Below are positions 1 through 8,363 of a stretch of DNA of 64,000 bases, piece after piece. The notes below the pieces were generated by a model. That model had not been told where the DNA came from, did not search any database, and saw only the letters and a program-made list of their open reading frames with translations. The stretch is from Dyadobacter sp. CY343 (GTDB lineage: Bacteria; Bacteroidota; Bacteroidia; Cytophagales; Spirosomataceae). The position numbers were made by a program, and so were the translations under genes. The DNA lies in the NCBI RefSeq assembly GCF_021390335.1, contig NZ_JAJUXK010000004.1, positions 930,001-994,000 of the forward strand. Direction: 5' to 3'. Every line of letters starts with the position of its first letter. The first letter of the stretch is position 1.

Positions 1-362
1 TTTTCAAGCGTTTCGGCTGCATTCAGAAAACTGACAGGACGGTATCCGCTCACTTCCACGAATTGCTGTATTACTTCTTTTTCATCATTATGATACGCCA
101 TATGCAGGCTGCCCGCTTCCTGCGACCAGCATTTTGCGCCAGCCAGTACCTCTTTCCAGATGCTTTTGGCGTGCAATGCGCGTTCGTAAAGTTTTCCTTC
201 CGGCTGCCCGATCGGCCACACCATTCCGAAATTACGGATCGAAGCGCCCACTGCTTTGGAAGACCTTTCGATCACTGTTACCTGATAGCCCCTCACAGCC
301 AGTGCGCGGGCAGTAGCCAGCCCGACAATGCCCGCTCCGATTACAATCGCAGATTTGTTCAT
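1..362 (-). CDS. FAD-dependent oxidoreductase, TIGR03364-like (N-terminal part, runs off left edge)
   Basis: Only about 120 N-terminal residues are in the window. The protein opens with MNKSAIVIGAGIVGLATARAL, a Rossmann GxGxxG dinucleotide-binding motif at residues 9-14, followed by an acidic residue ending the second strand (VTVIERS), as in DAO-type flavoproteins. The start at 362 is chosen because the Rossmann motif follows within ten residues. It lies 29 bp downstream of a phosphonatase-like HAD hydrolase gene. That pairing is the known context of the TIGR03364 family, flavoenzymes linked to catabolism of aminoalkylphosphonates. The substrate is inferred, not seen. The C-terminal substrate domain is outside the window. 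Confidence 0.75.
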   Translation of the reverse strand, partial: MNKSAIVIGAGIVGLATARALAVRGYQVTVIERSSKAVGASIRNFGMVWPIGQPEGKLYERALHAKSIWKEVLAGAKCWSQEAGSLHMAYHNDEKEVIQQFVEVSGYRPVSFLNAAETLE

Positions 363-391
363 TTGAATAAAACTAACTGATTTACAACAGA

Positions 392-1090
392 CTACACCAA
401 ACTGTGACTGGGAGAAACGATATTCACAACAGCTGCGATATCGTCGATAATATGAGTAGGATTATGTGGCTGCAATGCTTCCCGCGTGAATGCCCCCGTC
501 GTAATCCCGATGACATATTTGCAGCCTGCATTGATTCCTTCATTGATATCTACCTCGGTATCACCCACTTTGGCGACATTCGCGGGAGAAGTGATTTGCA
601 GTTCGGCGATCATTTTATTGATCATATCCGGGAACGGACGACCGTGCGGCACCTCGTCGCTGGCAACCAGCATATCTATTTTATCTGCCCAGCCCAGCCG
701 CTCGACGATCACATTCGCTATATCTCTTGAAAAACCAGTATTGAGAGCGATTTTAATGCCCTCCGCGCGAAGCGTTTCGAATGTTTCTTCCACGTTTGGG
801 AGCGGCGCTATTTCCTGGGTGGTGCTATAAAAATGGATCATTTCATCCACAAACCGCTTGTGAATGCTGCTCACCAATTCATCTGTTATTTTTGACTTTT
901 CAGCTTCATGCGTTTCCAGCATCATCCTGATAGCCAGCGGCTTTTCGTAGCCCATTAAGGGATTAATGGTTTCAACAGCCACATCATAACCTTGCGATTG
1001 CATGGCAGTTTGAAAGGCAATACCGACGAAATTCCTGTCTTTAACCGTCGTTCCGGCCATATCAAAAACAACTAACTCTATCATTTTCAA
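392..1090 (-). CDS. Phosphonatase-like HAD hydrolase (TIGR03351-like)
   Basis: A 232-residue HAD-superfamily hydrolase. Motif I is near the N-terminus (VFDMAGTTV, nucleophile Asp10 and Asp/Met-Ala-Gly-Thr as in phosphonoacetaldehyde hydrolase). Motif II is ALNTGFSR around residue 115, and motif III/IV is KVGDTEVDINEG around residues 175-186. The MAGT after the nucleophile and the helical cap match the PhnX-like TIGR03351 family rather than generic phosphoglycolate phosphatases. The expected reaction is C-P bond cleavage of phosphonoacetaldehyde or a related compound, but the cap Lys that forms the Schiff base in true PhnX is not obvious to me. It is probably co-transcribed with the downstream FAD oxidoreductase. 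Confidence 0.8.
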   Translation of the reverse strand: MKMIELVVFDMAGTTVKDRNFVGIAFQTAMQSQGYDVAVETINPLMGYEKPLAIRMMLETHEAEKSKITDELVSSIHKRFVDEMIHFYSTTQEIAPLPNVEETFETLRAEGIKIALNTGFSRDIANVIVERLGWADKIDMLVASDEVPHGRPFPDMINKMIAELQITSPANVAKVGDTEVDINEGINAGCKYVIGITTGAFTREALQPHNPTHIIDDIAAVVNIVSPSHSLV

Positions 1091-1275
1091 TTCTCAATAA
1101 TTGGTGAAAAATCTGATTTAGGATGGGCAATAGTAAAGTAATACTTAACCCGTAAACTAAGCTCGCTAACACGAACTGATTTCACAAAACTAGAAGGAAT
1201 GACGTAAAAACAAATTAAGCGAATGTTAATTTATATTTAACTTTCGAAGAAGTAAGTGCGGAGTGTAAAGAAAGA

Positions 1276-1854
1276 CTACACAGGATCGTGGAAAAAGTAG
1301 ATAACGAGCAGCAATACTTCGTCGCCGTCGATGCATTTGGGGTTATGCAATTCGTTCGCGTCGAAAAACATGGAATCGCCCTGATTGAGCACATACTTAT
1401 TTTTTCCGACCGTGTATTCAACGGAGCCCTGCAACACGTATTTAAATTCGAATGCATTGGTCTTCACCATCGGCCGCTTGGCATCTTTTTCGAGCCGTAA
1501 AAGAACCACATCAATGTGATTATCCTTGAATTGCTTGCTGAATATCCGCTGGTAAAAAAAACCTTTCGCATTCTCTTTTGTAAATGGCTGGTAGTCCTCT
1601 TTTCTGCGGATCAGCACATTTTCGCCTGGTGTTTTGGAAATAATATCGTTGAAAAATACATTGAGATCGATGTCCAATGCTTTGATGAGCCCGAGCATGA
1701 CGGGAAGCGAGGGAATGGTGCGGCTATTTTCAATTTGAGAAACCAGACTTTTGGTCACTCCGGCATCGTCGGCAATTTCCTGAAGAGTAACTCCTTTATT
1801 TTTCCTTACCTCCTTTAATTTATTGCTGATCTGCAAAAGAATGTCTTCCTGCAT
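1276..1854 (-). CDS. XRE-family transcriptional regulator with C-terminal cupin
   Basis: A 192-residue protein with a Cro/C1-type helix-turn-helix at residues about 10-65 (LKEVRKNKGVTLQEIADDAG, then VTKSLVSQIENSRTIPSLPVM). A double-stranded beta-helix cupin follows at about 115-185 (YVLQGSVEYTVG, LNQGDSMFFDANELHNP). This HTH-cupin layout is typical of local regulators that sense a small metabolite. It sits upstream of, and in the same direction as, the phosphonatase-like pair, separated by 185 bp, so it probably regulates them. The ligand is unknown; a phosphonate or its degradation product is a guess from context. Confidence 0.85.
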   Translation of the reverse strand: MQEDILLQISNKLKEVRKNKGVTLQEIADDAGVTKSLVSQIENSRTIPSLPVMLGLIKALDIDLNVFFNDIISKTPGENVLIRRKEDYQPFTKENAKGFFYQRIFSKQFKDNHIDVVLLRLEKDAKRPMVKTNAFEFKYVLQGSVEYTVGKNKYVLNQGDSMFFDANELHNPKCIDGDEVLLLVIYFFHDPV

Positions 1855-2063
1855 GCTACTCTAAGTAAAATGAAACTAACTTAATCTGCGTATAATGATA
1901 CGACCTAAATTTTATTTACCACAAAAAAAATCTCTGTACCGAAAGCTATTTACAAGCGCAATAAGCCTTATTACGAAACTATTTTTCAAAGATATTTCGT
2001 TATATTCAGGACATTTTTGTTGCTTTTTATTCTAATTCCTTCTCACAAACTAAGATTATTGAT
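1855..2063. promoter_or_regulatory. Divergent intergenic region between XRE-cupin gene and Panacea-domain gene
   Basis: This 209-bp AT-rich region separates two divergently transcribed genes, so it must hold both promoters. I see no perfect TAnnTTTG box. An AAACTAACT element lies just upstream of the XRE-cupin gene (about 1872-1880), and similar elements occur ahead of the two phosphonate genes. No RNA gene is visible. Confidence 0.35.
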
Positions 2064-2522
2064 ATGTACGATGCAATTAAGGTAGCTTCTTATTTCGTGA
2101 ATCTCGGCATTGTAGACGACGTGCCGCTCACGAACATGAAATTGCAGAAAGTGCTTTATCTGGCCAATGGAATGCATTTGGCGCTCACAGAAAAACCGCT
2201 GCTGGCCGATGATATTCAGGCTTGGAGATATGGGCCCGTTATTCCTTCGGTTTATAACACTTTCAAAGGCTGGGCCGACAAGCCAATTACCGCGCCGCAA
2301 CCCTCGGGCGACCTCAATCTTGACGCCAATACGCAATCGATTTTACTGGATGTCTGGAATATTGCCAAAAGTGTAGACGGTATCAAGCTCGCGAACTGGA
2401 CGCATTTACCGGGCTCGCCCTGGGACGTGGCTGCCAAACGGGCACTTAACACGCCGATCAACCCGGACCTGACCAAGCAGTATTTCAAAGAATCTTTCAA
2501 TATCTCTACCCAGGAAGCCTAA
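2064..2522 (+). CDS. SocA/Panacea-domain protein (DUF4065-like), candidate antitoxin
   Basis: A 152-residue protein whose N-terminal half carries the features of the Panacea (SocA/GepA/DUF4065) domain: DAIKVASYFVN, then PLTNMKLQKVLYLANGMHLA, then DDIQAWRYGPVIPSVYNTFK. In this family the LQKLLY...AW.YGPV pattern is diagnostic. Panacea domains act as promiscuous antitoxins or as proteolytic adaptors (SocA). The gene starts 209 bp from the divergent XRE regulator and is followed after 47 bp by a two-TM protein, an arrangement seen in Panacea toxin-antitoxin pairs. The family assignment is firm; the antitoxin role here is inference. Confidence 0.8.
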   Translation: MYDAIKVASYFVNLGIVDDVPLTNMKLQKVLYLANGMHLALTEKPLLADDIQAWRYGPVIPSVYNTFKGWADKPITAPQPSGDLNLDANTQSILLDVWNIAKSVDGIKLANWTHLPGSPWDVAAKRALNTPINPDLTKQYFKESFNISTQEA

Positions 2523-2569
2523 CCCGAAATTTGAGTAAAATTTTGCCATAAAGCCAGCCTGCACCACCG

Positions 2570-2992
2570 ATGCCATCACCCAATATCGTCCAGAATGTAG
2601 CCGACGTGATCAACAGTCAGTCTGATATCCCAGATCAGATTACGACTGACAGTCAAGTCTTTGCAACGCGTGACCCAAGAAGTACCGCGGGCTACGCCGA
2701 GGAAAAAAACAAAGCTGAACTGGAAAGCTACCGGCAGGACACGCAGGAGCGGAAGAAATACGCCAAACTCATTTTCTGGATGGTCGCGCTGTGGCTGTTC
2801 GGGATATTTGTAATAATCTTGATGGTTGGCTTCAAAACGATCCAGTTCAAGCAATCCAACTTCAACCTTGATTTCACACTTTCGAACGAGGTTACCATTG
2901 CATTGATCACCACCACCACGATCAACGTAGCCGCATTCTTCCTGGCAGTCACCAAATATCTGTTCCCCAACCGCGGCCGCGGTAACGATTGA
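2570..2992 (+). CDS. Small two-TM membrane protein, possible partner/toxin of the Panacea protein
   Basis: A 140-residue protein that I do not recognise by family. Residues 1-60 are polar and probably cytoplasmic, with a charged helix (AEEKNKAELESYRQDTQERKKYA). A strong TM follows at about 65-88 (LIFWMVALWLFGIFVIILMVGF), then a short polar stretch, then a second hydrophobic segment at about 108-130 (VTIALITTTTINVAAFFLAVTKYL). It is 47 bp downstream of the Panacea-domain gene in the same direction, which suggests one transcript. Membrane-embedded toxins are known partners of Panacea antitoxins, so a membrane-depolarising toxin is plausible but untested. Confidence 0.6.
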   Translation: MPSPNIVQNVADVINSQSDIPDQITTDSQVFATRDPRSTAGYAEEKNKAELESYRQDTQERKKYAKLIFWMVALWLFGIFVIILMVGFKTIQFKQSNFNLDFTLSNEVTIALITTTTINVAAFFLAVTKYLFPNRGRGND

Positions 2993-3069
2993 TTTGCGAG
3001 TTTTGTATTAGCTTTTTGTTGGTGATAACACCAGTCAGAGCCCAGCGAAGCGAAGGCAAAAATCAATTA

Positions 3070-3089
3070 CCCCGGACTTCAGTCCGGGG
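3070..3089 (-). terminator. GACTTCAGTC-core hairpin, likely terminator of the gene at 3104-3475
   Basis: A perfect 8-bp inverted repeat (CCCCGGAC, loop TTCA, GTCCGGGG). Read on the minus strand it lies 14 bp after the stop of the minus-strand gene and is followed by TAATTGATTTTTG, a weak T tract. The core is the same as in the palindrome array at 44.3-45.0 kb, so it may instead be a dispersed REP-like element. Confidence 0.5.
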
Positions 3090-3103
3090 ACGTGCAAAAA
3101 ACG

Positions 3104-3475
3104 CTATATCCGCTTCAACGCCGGATCCCAAAACCCTTTCCAAACCTCAATCGCCTGCTCCACGGTCTCCGGCGGAGATTGCAGGTAAGCCTCCACTTTC
3201 GCCAAATTTTCCGACTTCGAATCTTTCACGGCATATTTCACCAGATTAACGAGCAAACTGTCAATTTTCGAAGTATCGGCGTGGGAATTTTTATCGTATT
3301 TCTTATACCATTCTTCATTCAAAAACACATATCCTGAATACCTGTACACATCCGAAAAGCCGAATGCGTCGATCACTACCGGCTCGGTTGGTTGTTCCTG
3401 ATCCAGTTCTTTATCGCTGAAATTTTCTCGTCCATCGCCCAGAAGGCCGATAAACCTGTACGTTTTTACTGTCAT
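3104..3475 (-). CDS. Hypothetical protein
   Basis: A 123-residue soluble protein with no signal peptide or TM and no family I recognise. It is acidic in the N-terminal half (DGRENFSDKELDQEQPTEPVV) and contains an aromatic-rich middle (VYRYSGYVFLNEEWYKKYDKN). The C-terminus has a helical stretch ending in WKGFWDPALKRI. It is monocistronic on the minus strand between two plus-strand genes. The start at 3475 gives MTVKTYRF. Its reality rests on the length of the open frame and Bacteroidota-like codon use. Confidence 0.55.
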   Translation of the reverse strand: MTVKTYRFIGLLGDGRENFSDKELDQEQPTEPVVIDAFGFSDVYRYSGYVFLNEEWYKKYDKNSHADTSKIDSLLVNLVKYAVKDSKSENLAKVEAYLQSPPETVEQAIEVWKGFWDPALKRI

Positions 3476-3550
3476 TGATTTTTTTGAATTTTGTATATTT
3501 TTTGCTCCAATCGAAAATTATCATGCCGTAAACGCGGTACAATTGTTAGT

Positions 3551-3558
3551 TAACTTTG
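3551..3558 (+). promoter_or_regulatory. Bacteroidota -7 box ahead of gene at 3581
   Basis: TAACTTTG is a perfect match to the Bacteroidota TAnnTTTG -7 element, 22 bp before the ATG at 3581. A matching TTTG at the -33 position is not clear. Confidence 0.5.
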
Positions 3559-3580
3559 CAACTCAGTAACTTTTCCGCCG

Positions 3581-4081
3581 ATGATACGCATTTCAACACT
3601 CCCACTTATCGAAAACCCCGAACAATTCAATGCAGCGAAACTCATTTTGCTGGTGGATGCATTGCTGGTCGGCGACGCGCCACGCAATATGCGGGAACAT
3701 ATTAAAAATAACTACGGCGGATTTATTTATGAGAAGAAAACTTACATTCCGATCACATTAACGGGTACGCCGGAGAGCCTGATCGCGAATGCGGGAAAGC
3801 CGATTCACTTTAAATTCGATCATGGATTTGAAAATCACTACCATTTCGATGGTAACCTCGGCGCGGCGATCTGGCACAAAAAGCTGTATGATATGTCAGC
3901 ATCTATCGGAGCCGGATCGGTTTCATTTGAGCGGGAAGAGGCATTTATCATTGAGAGATACATTTCCGGCTATCGTCAATATATAGAACCGCAAGAGATT
4001 ACCAGCCTACTGACGTTCCCGAAACAACCGGCTTCCATCGGGACCAGACCGATGCTCGGCTTGAAGCCTGTCCGTAAGTAA
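3581..4081 (+). CDS. Hypothetical protein
   Basis: A 166-residue protein with no TM, no signal peptide and no motif I can assign. It has a mixed alpha/beta look, with an aromatic/His-rich central block (HFKFDHGFENHYHFDGN) near residues 77-94. It begins 22 bp after a good TAnnTTTG box, and its stop is one base from the ATG of the DUF983 gene, so the two are probably co-transcribed and translationally coupled. Confidence 0.6.
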   Translation: MIRISTLPLIENPEQFNAAKLILLVDALLVGDAPRNMREHIKNNYGGFIYEKKTYIPITLTGTPESLIANAGKPIHFKFDHGFENHYHFDGNLGAAIWHKKLYDMSASIGAGSVSFEREEAFIIERYISGYRQYIEPQEITSLLTFPKQPASIGTRPMLGLKPVRK

Positions 4082-4082
4082 C

Positions 4083-4451
4083 ATGAAGTTAGCCAGCATT
4101 ATCACCTTCAAATGTCCGCGCTGCCGTCAAGGAAATCTTTTTATAAAACGAAATCCTTATAGTTTGAAAGGTAGTCTGGATATGCCCGATCACTGCGCAG
4201 CCTGCGGCCAGGATTTCAAGATCGAACCTGGCTTTTATATTGGCGCGTTATGGACTAGCTTCCCGATCGTCATTTTCATCATGACGCTGCTTTCCATTTT
4301 GTTTTTAGGGTATTTCAAGATGGACATGAACTGGTTTTTCGTGGCACTGACAGTTATTCTATTCCTGCTGCAACCCATTATTATCAGACTAGGCAGGTCA
4401 ATCTGGATCCATGTTTTTATCGGTTTTGACGAAGATGCGGAGATTAAGTAG
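4083..4451 (+). CDS. DUF983 family membrane protein
   Basis: A 122-residue protein with two zinc-ribbon-like CxxC pairs near the N-terminus (KCPRCRQGNLF at 10-20 and DHCAACGQDF at about 36-45), followed by two TM segments (about 57-77 and 82-102). This layout is characteristic of DUF983, a small membrane protein family in Bacteroidota and Proteobacteria of unknown role, sometimes near cytochrome oxidase genes (not so here). It starts one base after the stop of the preceding gene. A 13-bp perfect hairpin follows its stop codon. Confidence 0.85.
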   Translation: MKLASIITFKCPRCRQGNLFIKRNPYSLKGSLDMPDHCAACGQDFKIEPGFYIGALWTSFPIVIFIMTLLSILFLGYFKMDMNWFFVALTVILFLLQPIIIRLGRSIWIHVFIGFDEDAEIK

Positions 4452-4481
4452 GTTATTCTCCGCATTTTTGCGGAGAATAAC
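4452..4481. terminator. Perfect 13-bp hairpin after the DUF983 gene
   Basis: GTTATTCTCCGCA pairs exactly with TGCGGAGAATAAC across a TTTT loop. It starts right after the DUF983 stop codon and precedes the fic start by 27 bp. There is no T tract after it, so it may act as an mRNA-stabilising hairpin or weak terminator. Confidence 0.5.
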
Positions 4482-4508
4482 GATTATATTCACCGCAAAG
4501 CACGGATT

Positions 4509-5612
4509 ATGGCATTGTATATTCATCAGAAAACCGGTTGGCCGGAATTCACCTGGGAGGAATCGAGCATTTCACCAATCCTTGGGGAAGTCCGTTTTCT
4601 GCAGGGTACAGTTGCCGGAAGAATGCAATCACTTGGCTTTTTGACCCGAACACAAGCCACTCTCGAAACGCTTACAGAAGACATTCTTAAATCGACCGAG
4701 ATCGAGGGGGAACATTTAGATTCTGACCAGGTGCGATCCTCCATTGCACGCCGGCTGGGATTGGAAATTGCGGGCCTGGTACCTTCCGACCGGAATGTGG
4801 AAGGTGTAGTGGAGATGACGCTGGACGCAACACAAAACTTTATTGAAGTACTGACCGCTGATCGGCTATTTGCCTGGCATTCGTCCCTATTTCCTTCGGG
4901 CAGAAGCGGCATGTTTACCATTGCAACCGGCAAATGGCGCGACAGCGGAAAAGGCCCGATGCAGGTAGTTTCGGGAGCAATTGGGCGCGAAACGGTGCAT
5001 TTTGAGGCACCTGACGCAGCTCGCCTGGAAGAAGAAATGGATACTTTTCTAAACTGGTTTAATAGTAATCAGCTTATTGACCCTGTGCTTAAATCCGGAA
5101 TTGCGCATTTATGGTTTATAACTATCCACCCCTTCGACGATGGGAACGGCAGGATTGCGAGGGCAATAGCGGATATGCAACTGGCACGTGCAGAAGGAAG
5201 TGCGCAACGCTATTATAGTATGTCTTCACAGATAAGGAAGCGACGAAATGAGTATTACGAGGTGCTTGAAAAGACTCAAAAAGATGACCTCGACATAACA
5301 GATTGGCTGAAATGGTACCTACAATGCTTGAAGGATTCGTTGATTAACACCCTCGAAATGTTAGGTGTGGTATTACAACGCGCAGCTTTTTGGGACAAAA
5401 ATGCAGACGTGACTTTGAATGCGAGACAACAAATGATGATCAGGAAAATGCAGGATGATTTCTATGGAAAACTGACAACTTCGAAGTGGGCGAAAATTAC
5501 AAAAACCTCACAGGACACCGCTGGGAGAGATATCCAGGATCTGATAAACAAAGGAATTCTGAATAAAGATGAAGCTGGCGGAAGAAGCTCAAACTACATT
5601 TTGATCTGGTAA
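4509..5612 (+). CDS. Fic family protein with DUF4172 N-terminus (class II Fic)
   Basis: A 367-residue Fic enzyme, expected to transfer AMP from ATP to a protein hydroxyl. The N-terminal DUF4172 region begins YIHQKTGWPEFTWE. The catalytic Fic loop HPFDDGNGRIAR starts at His207. An inhibitory helix motif S-T-E-I-E-G is at residues 62-67, with Glu66 in the position that blocks ATP binding, so this is a class II Fic whose inhibitory helix lies N-terminal to the Fic core. The C-terminal 90 residues resemble a winged helix (KITKTSQDTAGRDIQDLINKG). The target is unknown. No separate antitoxin is needed. Confidence 0.9.
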   Translation: MALYIHQKTGWPEFTWEESSISPILGEVRFLQGTVAGRMQSLGFLTRTQATLETLTEDILKSTEIEGEHLDSDQVRSSIARRLGLEIAGLVPSDRNVEGVVEMTLDATQNFIEVLTADRLFAWHSSLFPSGRSGMFTIATGKWRDSGKGPMQVVSGAIGRETVHFEAPDAARLEEEMDTFLNWFNSNQLIDPVLKSGIAHLWFITIHPFDDGNGRIARAIADMQLARAEGSAQRYYSMSSQIRKRRNEYYEVLEKTQKDDLDITDWLKWYLQCLKDSLINTLEMLGVVLQRAAFWDKNADVTLNARQQMMIRKMQDDFYGKLTTSKWAKITKTSQDTAGRDIQDLINKGILNKDEAGGRSSNYILIW

Positions 5613-5621
5613 CACCCGCTG

Positions 5622-7076
5622 TCAAACAACCTCTTCCCGATACCCGATCACATTTTTGACCATACCTTCAAACACAAAAAAGTGGAAAGGCAGCACAGAG
5701 TACCAATATAACCTGCCTAATAGCCCCTTCGGCCGAAATGTGGCGGTTTGCATCAGATAGTTTTTGGAGTCTTTGCTCACTATTTTGAATTCCAACCAGG
5801 CCTCACCAGGCAATTTCATTTCCGCATAAAGCAGCAATCTTTTGTTGGGCTTATCCGCCGCCAGTACCCGCCAGAAGTCGAGGGTATCTCCGCTATAAAT
5901 GGAATGTGCATTGGTTCTGCCGCGGCGCAAACCCACTCCGCCGACCATTTTATCCATAAATCCGCGCAGCTTCCACATCCAGTTTCCATAGTACCACCCA
6001 CGCCGGCCACCGATCGACCAGATATTTTCAACAACCTGATCCACATCTTCTGTGATTTCTTTCTGGCGCCTGTCTGTAAAGCAGCCTGCTTTCGGGATGC
6101 GGATATGTTCGATCATGTAGGTGTTCGAATAACTCGAAACAAATGAATCCGTCCAGCTGGAAACTACATTGTTCTGTTCGATCTTTTGAAAAGCCAGCGA
6201 AACGGCATCCTTATACGATATTGGTTTAATGCCAAGCATAAGTTCCAGCTCGTTATTCTCCGGAACAACGTCTACTTTCATGCTATTGACCAGATTGGCG
6301 GCCAGTTTGAAAGAGGTCGAAGTGACAAAGTAGAGCCAGTACGAAGACAGCTTGGGCGTCATCACCGGCAATGTTAAAATGTAGCGTTTCAATCCGCGTA
6401 CTTCTGCAAATTGCAACAGCATTTGCCTGTAAGTCAGCACTTCCGGGCCACCGACGTCGAAAGAACGGCCAAATGTTTTTTCATTTAACAAAACACCGGA
6501 AAGGAATTCCAGGATATTACGGATAGCAATAGGTTTACTCTTGGTAGTAAGCCATTTAGGAGTGACCATCACGGGCAGTTTTTCAACCAGGTCCCGGATT
6601 ATTTCAAAAGACGCGCTGCCCGATCCTACAATAATTCCCGCCTTTACGGCCGTGAGTGGAATAGCACTGCCACCGAGAATTTCCTCCACTTTTTTTCGGG
6701 AAGATAAATGTTTAGAAAGCTCCTTACTATTGGTGATCCCGCCCAGATAAATGATCTGCTTAATGCCTGAATCAGTGATGAGATTCATAAAATTCCTGGC
6801 CGAAACTGCTTCCATTTTCTCAAAATCCCCTGAATCAGCACTCATGGAGTGAATGAGATAATAGGCAGCGTCGATCCCAGCCGGTAGCTTTTCAGCCACT
6901 TTATCATTCAGAAAATCAACTTCGTAGAGAGAAATGCCGGGCTGCGCGTAGATGCCGCCCGTGGGAAACCGGTTCTTATCGCGGACACAACATACTACTT
7001 CGTGCCCATTTTCAAGCAATACAGGGAGCAGCCGTTTTCCAATGTAACCCGTCGCGCCGGTAAGGAGAATTTTCAT
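5622..7076 (-). CDS. NAD(P)-binding SDR-like protein with C-terminal DUF2867
   Basis: A 484-residue protein. The N-terminal atypical SDR/NmrA-like Rossmann domain (about 1-290) begins MKILLTGATGYIGKRLLPVL, with the TGxxGxxG motif at residues 6-13. The C-terminal part (about 320-480) is DUF2867, with its Trp-rich blocks (GWYYGNWMWKLRG, DFWRVLAAD, LLGRLYWYSVLPFHFFVFEGM). The combination is common in Bacteroidota and usually annotated as an SDR oxidoreductase; the substrate is unknown. It is 33 bp upstream-adjacent to the YfiT-like gene on the same strand, probably one transcript. Confidence 0.85.
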   Translation of the reverse strand: MKILLTGATGYIGKRLLPVLLENGHEVVCCVRDKNRFPTGGIYAQPGISLYEVDFLNDKVAEKLPAGIDAAYYLIHSMSADSGDFEKMEAVSARNFMNLITDSGIKQIIYLGGITNSKELSKHLSSRKKVEEILGGSAIPLTAVKAGIIVGSGSASFEIIRDLVEKLPVMVTPKWLTTKSKPIAIRNILEFLSGVLLNEKTFGRSFDVGGPEVLTYRQMLLQFAEVRGLKRYILTLPVMTPKLSSYWLYFVTSTSFKLAANLVNSMKVDVVPENNELELMLGIKPISYKDAVSLAFQKIEQNNVVSSWTDSFVSSYSNTYMIEHIRIPKAGCFTDRRQKEITEDVDQVVENIWSIGGRRGWYYGNWMWKLRGFMDKMVGGVGLRRGRTNAHSIYSGDTLDFWRVLAADKPNKRLLLYAEMKLPGEAWLEFKIVSKDSKNYLMQTATFRPKGLLGRLYWYSVLPFHFFVFEGMVKNVIGYREEVV

Positions 7077-7109
7077 ACAAAAACAACATCGAAAACCGTG
7101 CCCTTGTCG

Positions 7110-7637
7110 CTATTCAAGAATCCCAAGCGCGAGCTCGATATGTGCAAAATGATGCTTAACGTGCCAGGCCGACATTGCCAATGCATTTTTCTGACTGATC
7201 CAGATTTGACGGACAGGATGAAAATACGCGATGTCCAATTGCTCGGGAGTAAGGTTTTTGGCGAGGTACACATACCGGTTTCCAATACTTTCAAAAGCAG
7301 CCAGCGAATCTTTGACAGGGTAAAAATTAGCTTCCGGCGTTTTGACCCAACCGTCCATATTGATCAATGTAACCTCTTTATAATCCGGTTCGGTCAAGGC
7401 TTTTTTCATTCTGAAAAAGTGTACCAAATGAATATCTGCCACGTGGTGAATAAGCTGCTGAACAGTCCAGCTGCCTTCCCGGTAAGTCTTAGTGAGATCC
7501 TCCTCTGAAAAGCTTGCAGCCAGCTCGCGATAGGCCGAAGGAGCGGATTCAATAGTAGCAATCAACTCGGTCAACTCTTCTCCAGTGTAGCTTTCCTGAG
7601 GAGCAAACGGACCAATCGGATATTTCCTGTCTGTCAT
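7110..7637 (-). CDS. YfiT/DinB-family putative metal-dependent transferase
   Basis: A 175-residue four-helix-bundle protein of the DinB/YfiT superfamily. The typical opening (YPIGPFAPQESYTGEELTEL) and three metal-ligand histidines are visible: His in QLIHHVADIH around residue 63, and two in WHVKHHFAHIE near residues 157-165. YfiT/BstA relatives act as thiol S-transferases (bacillithiol or similar) with a divalent metal. It precedes the SDR-DUF2867 gene on the minus strand with a 33-bp gap. The thiol substrate cannot be told from sequence. Confidence 0.85.
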   Translation of the reverse strand: MTDRKYPIGPFAPQESYTGEELTELIATIESAPSAYRELAASFSEEDLTKTYREGSWTVQQLIHHVADIHLVHFFRMKKALTEPDYKEVTLINMDGWVKTPEANFYPVKDSLAAFESIGNRYVYLAKNLTPEQLDIAYFHPVRQIWISQKNALAMSAWHVKHHFAHIELALGILE

Positions 7638-7679
7638 TTTTTAATAGATTTTTAAAGAAATTAACCTTTTGAAAGCGCA

Positions 7680-8363
7680 TTACTTGATCAAAAACCCAAG
7701 TTCAAATGTCAGAAGACTAAACTTATCTGTCTTGTATCTGGCGAGTTCACCTTTGATCCTGTTCGTAAATCCGGCTTCATAACGCACATTGAACAGCAAC
7801 CTGTTGACCTTGTAAGAAAGCTCGACCGGAACCATCGGTACTACTGCCTTATAGTAGCGATTCACTACAAATCCCGGATCAATTTCCGCGCCCAGATACA
7901 TGCCCGGTGTTCTTGAAAACGAAATAACAGTTGCCTGTGCACTGATCCCCGCTCCTATTGAAAAGGATTCAACGGGAAAATAATGGATCATAGCTGCCAA
8001 GCCAAGTCCATAATCGGAAGAACCGGATTGAAAATATCCGATGGAAGAGGCGACGTAATCTCTCATCATCAGTTCCTCTTCCCAGTAAGTATGTTTGGAA
8101 AAATTAGTTTGTGCCTTGAAGCTGAAATCTTTGCTCAGCGGCTTCAGCATTGCGGCACCGAACCCGACGCCGCCAAGCAGTATTTTGGGAGAAGTTTTTT
8201 TATCGTAACCCACGATTGGGTAAATACCTTTTGACCGGTTGCCGACTGGCATGTAAAAATTACCATTGGCGGTCGCGTACCATGTTGTCGATTTGGTTTG
8301 AGAAAGAGAATCAAACCCGGATGTCAGGAACAAAGCACAAATAACTGCGGATACCCACTTCAT
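7680..8363 (-). CDS. Secreted beta-barrel-like outer membrane protein
   Basis: A 227-residue protein with an N-terminal signal peptide (MKWVSAVICALFLTSGFDSLSQT), followed by alternating beta-strand segments rich in Gly and aromatic residues. It ends in FSLLTFELGFLIK, a hydrophobic C-terminal strand like that of small OM barrels. I do not recognise a specific family. Its start codon overlaps the stop of the CTD-lipoprotein gene by 4 bp (ATGA), so it is the last gene of a three-gene translationally coupled operon with the YfhO-like protein. Confidence 0.65.
   Translation of the reverse strand: MKWVSAVICALFLTSGFDSLSQTKSTTWYATANGNFYMPVGNRSKGIYPIVGYDKKTSPKILLGGVGFGAAMLKPLSKDFSFKAQTNFSKHTYWEEELMMRDYVASSIGYFQSGSSDYGLGLAAMIHYFPVESFSIGAGISAQATVISFSRTPGMYLGAEIDPGFVVNRYYKAVVPMVPVELSYKVNRLLFNVRYEAGFTNRIKGELARYKTDKFSLLTFELGFLIK

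Noticed and set aside
4509..5612. Fic as part of a FicT-FicA (separate antitoxin) pair
   Set aside because: The inhibitory S-x-x-x-E-G helix is within the same protein, and no small antitoxin precedes it.
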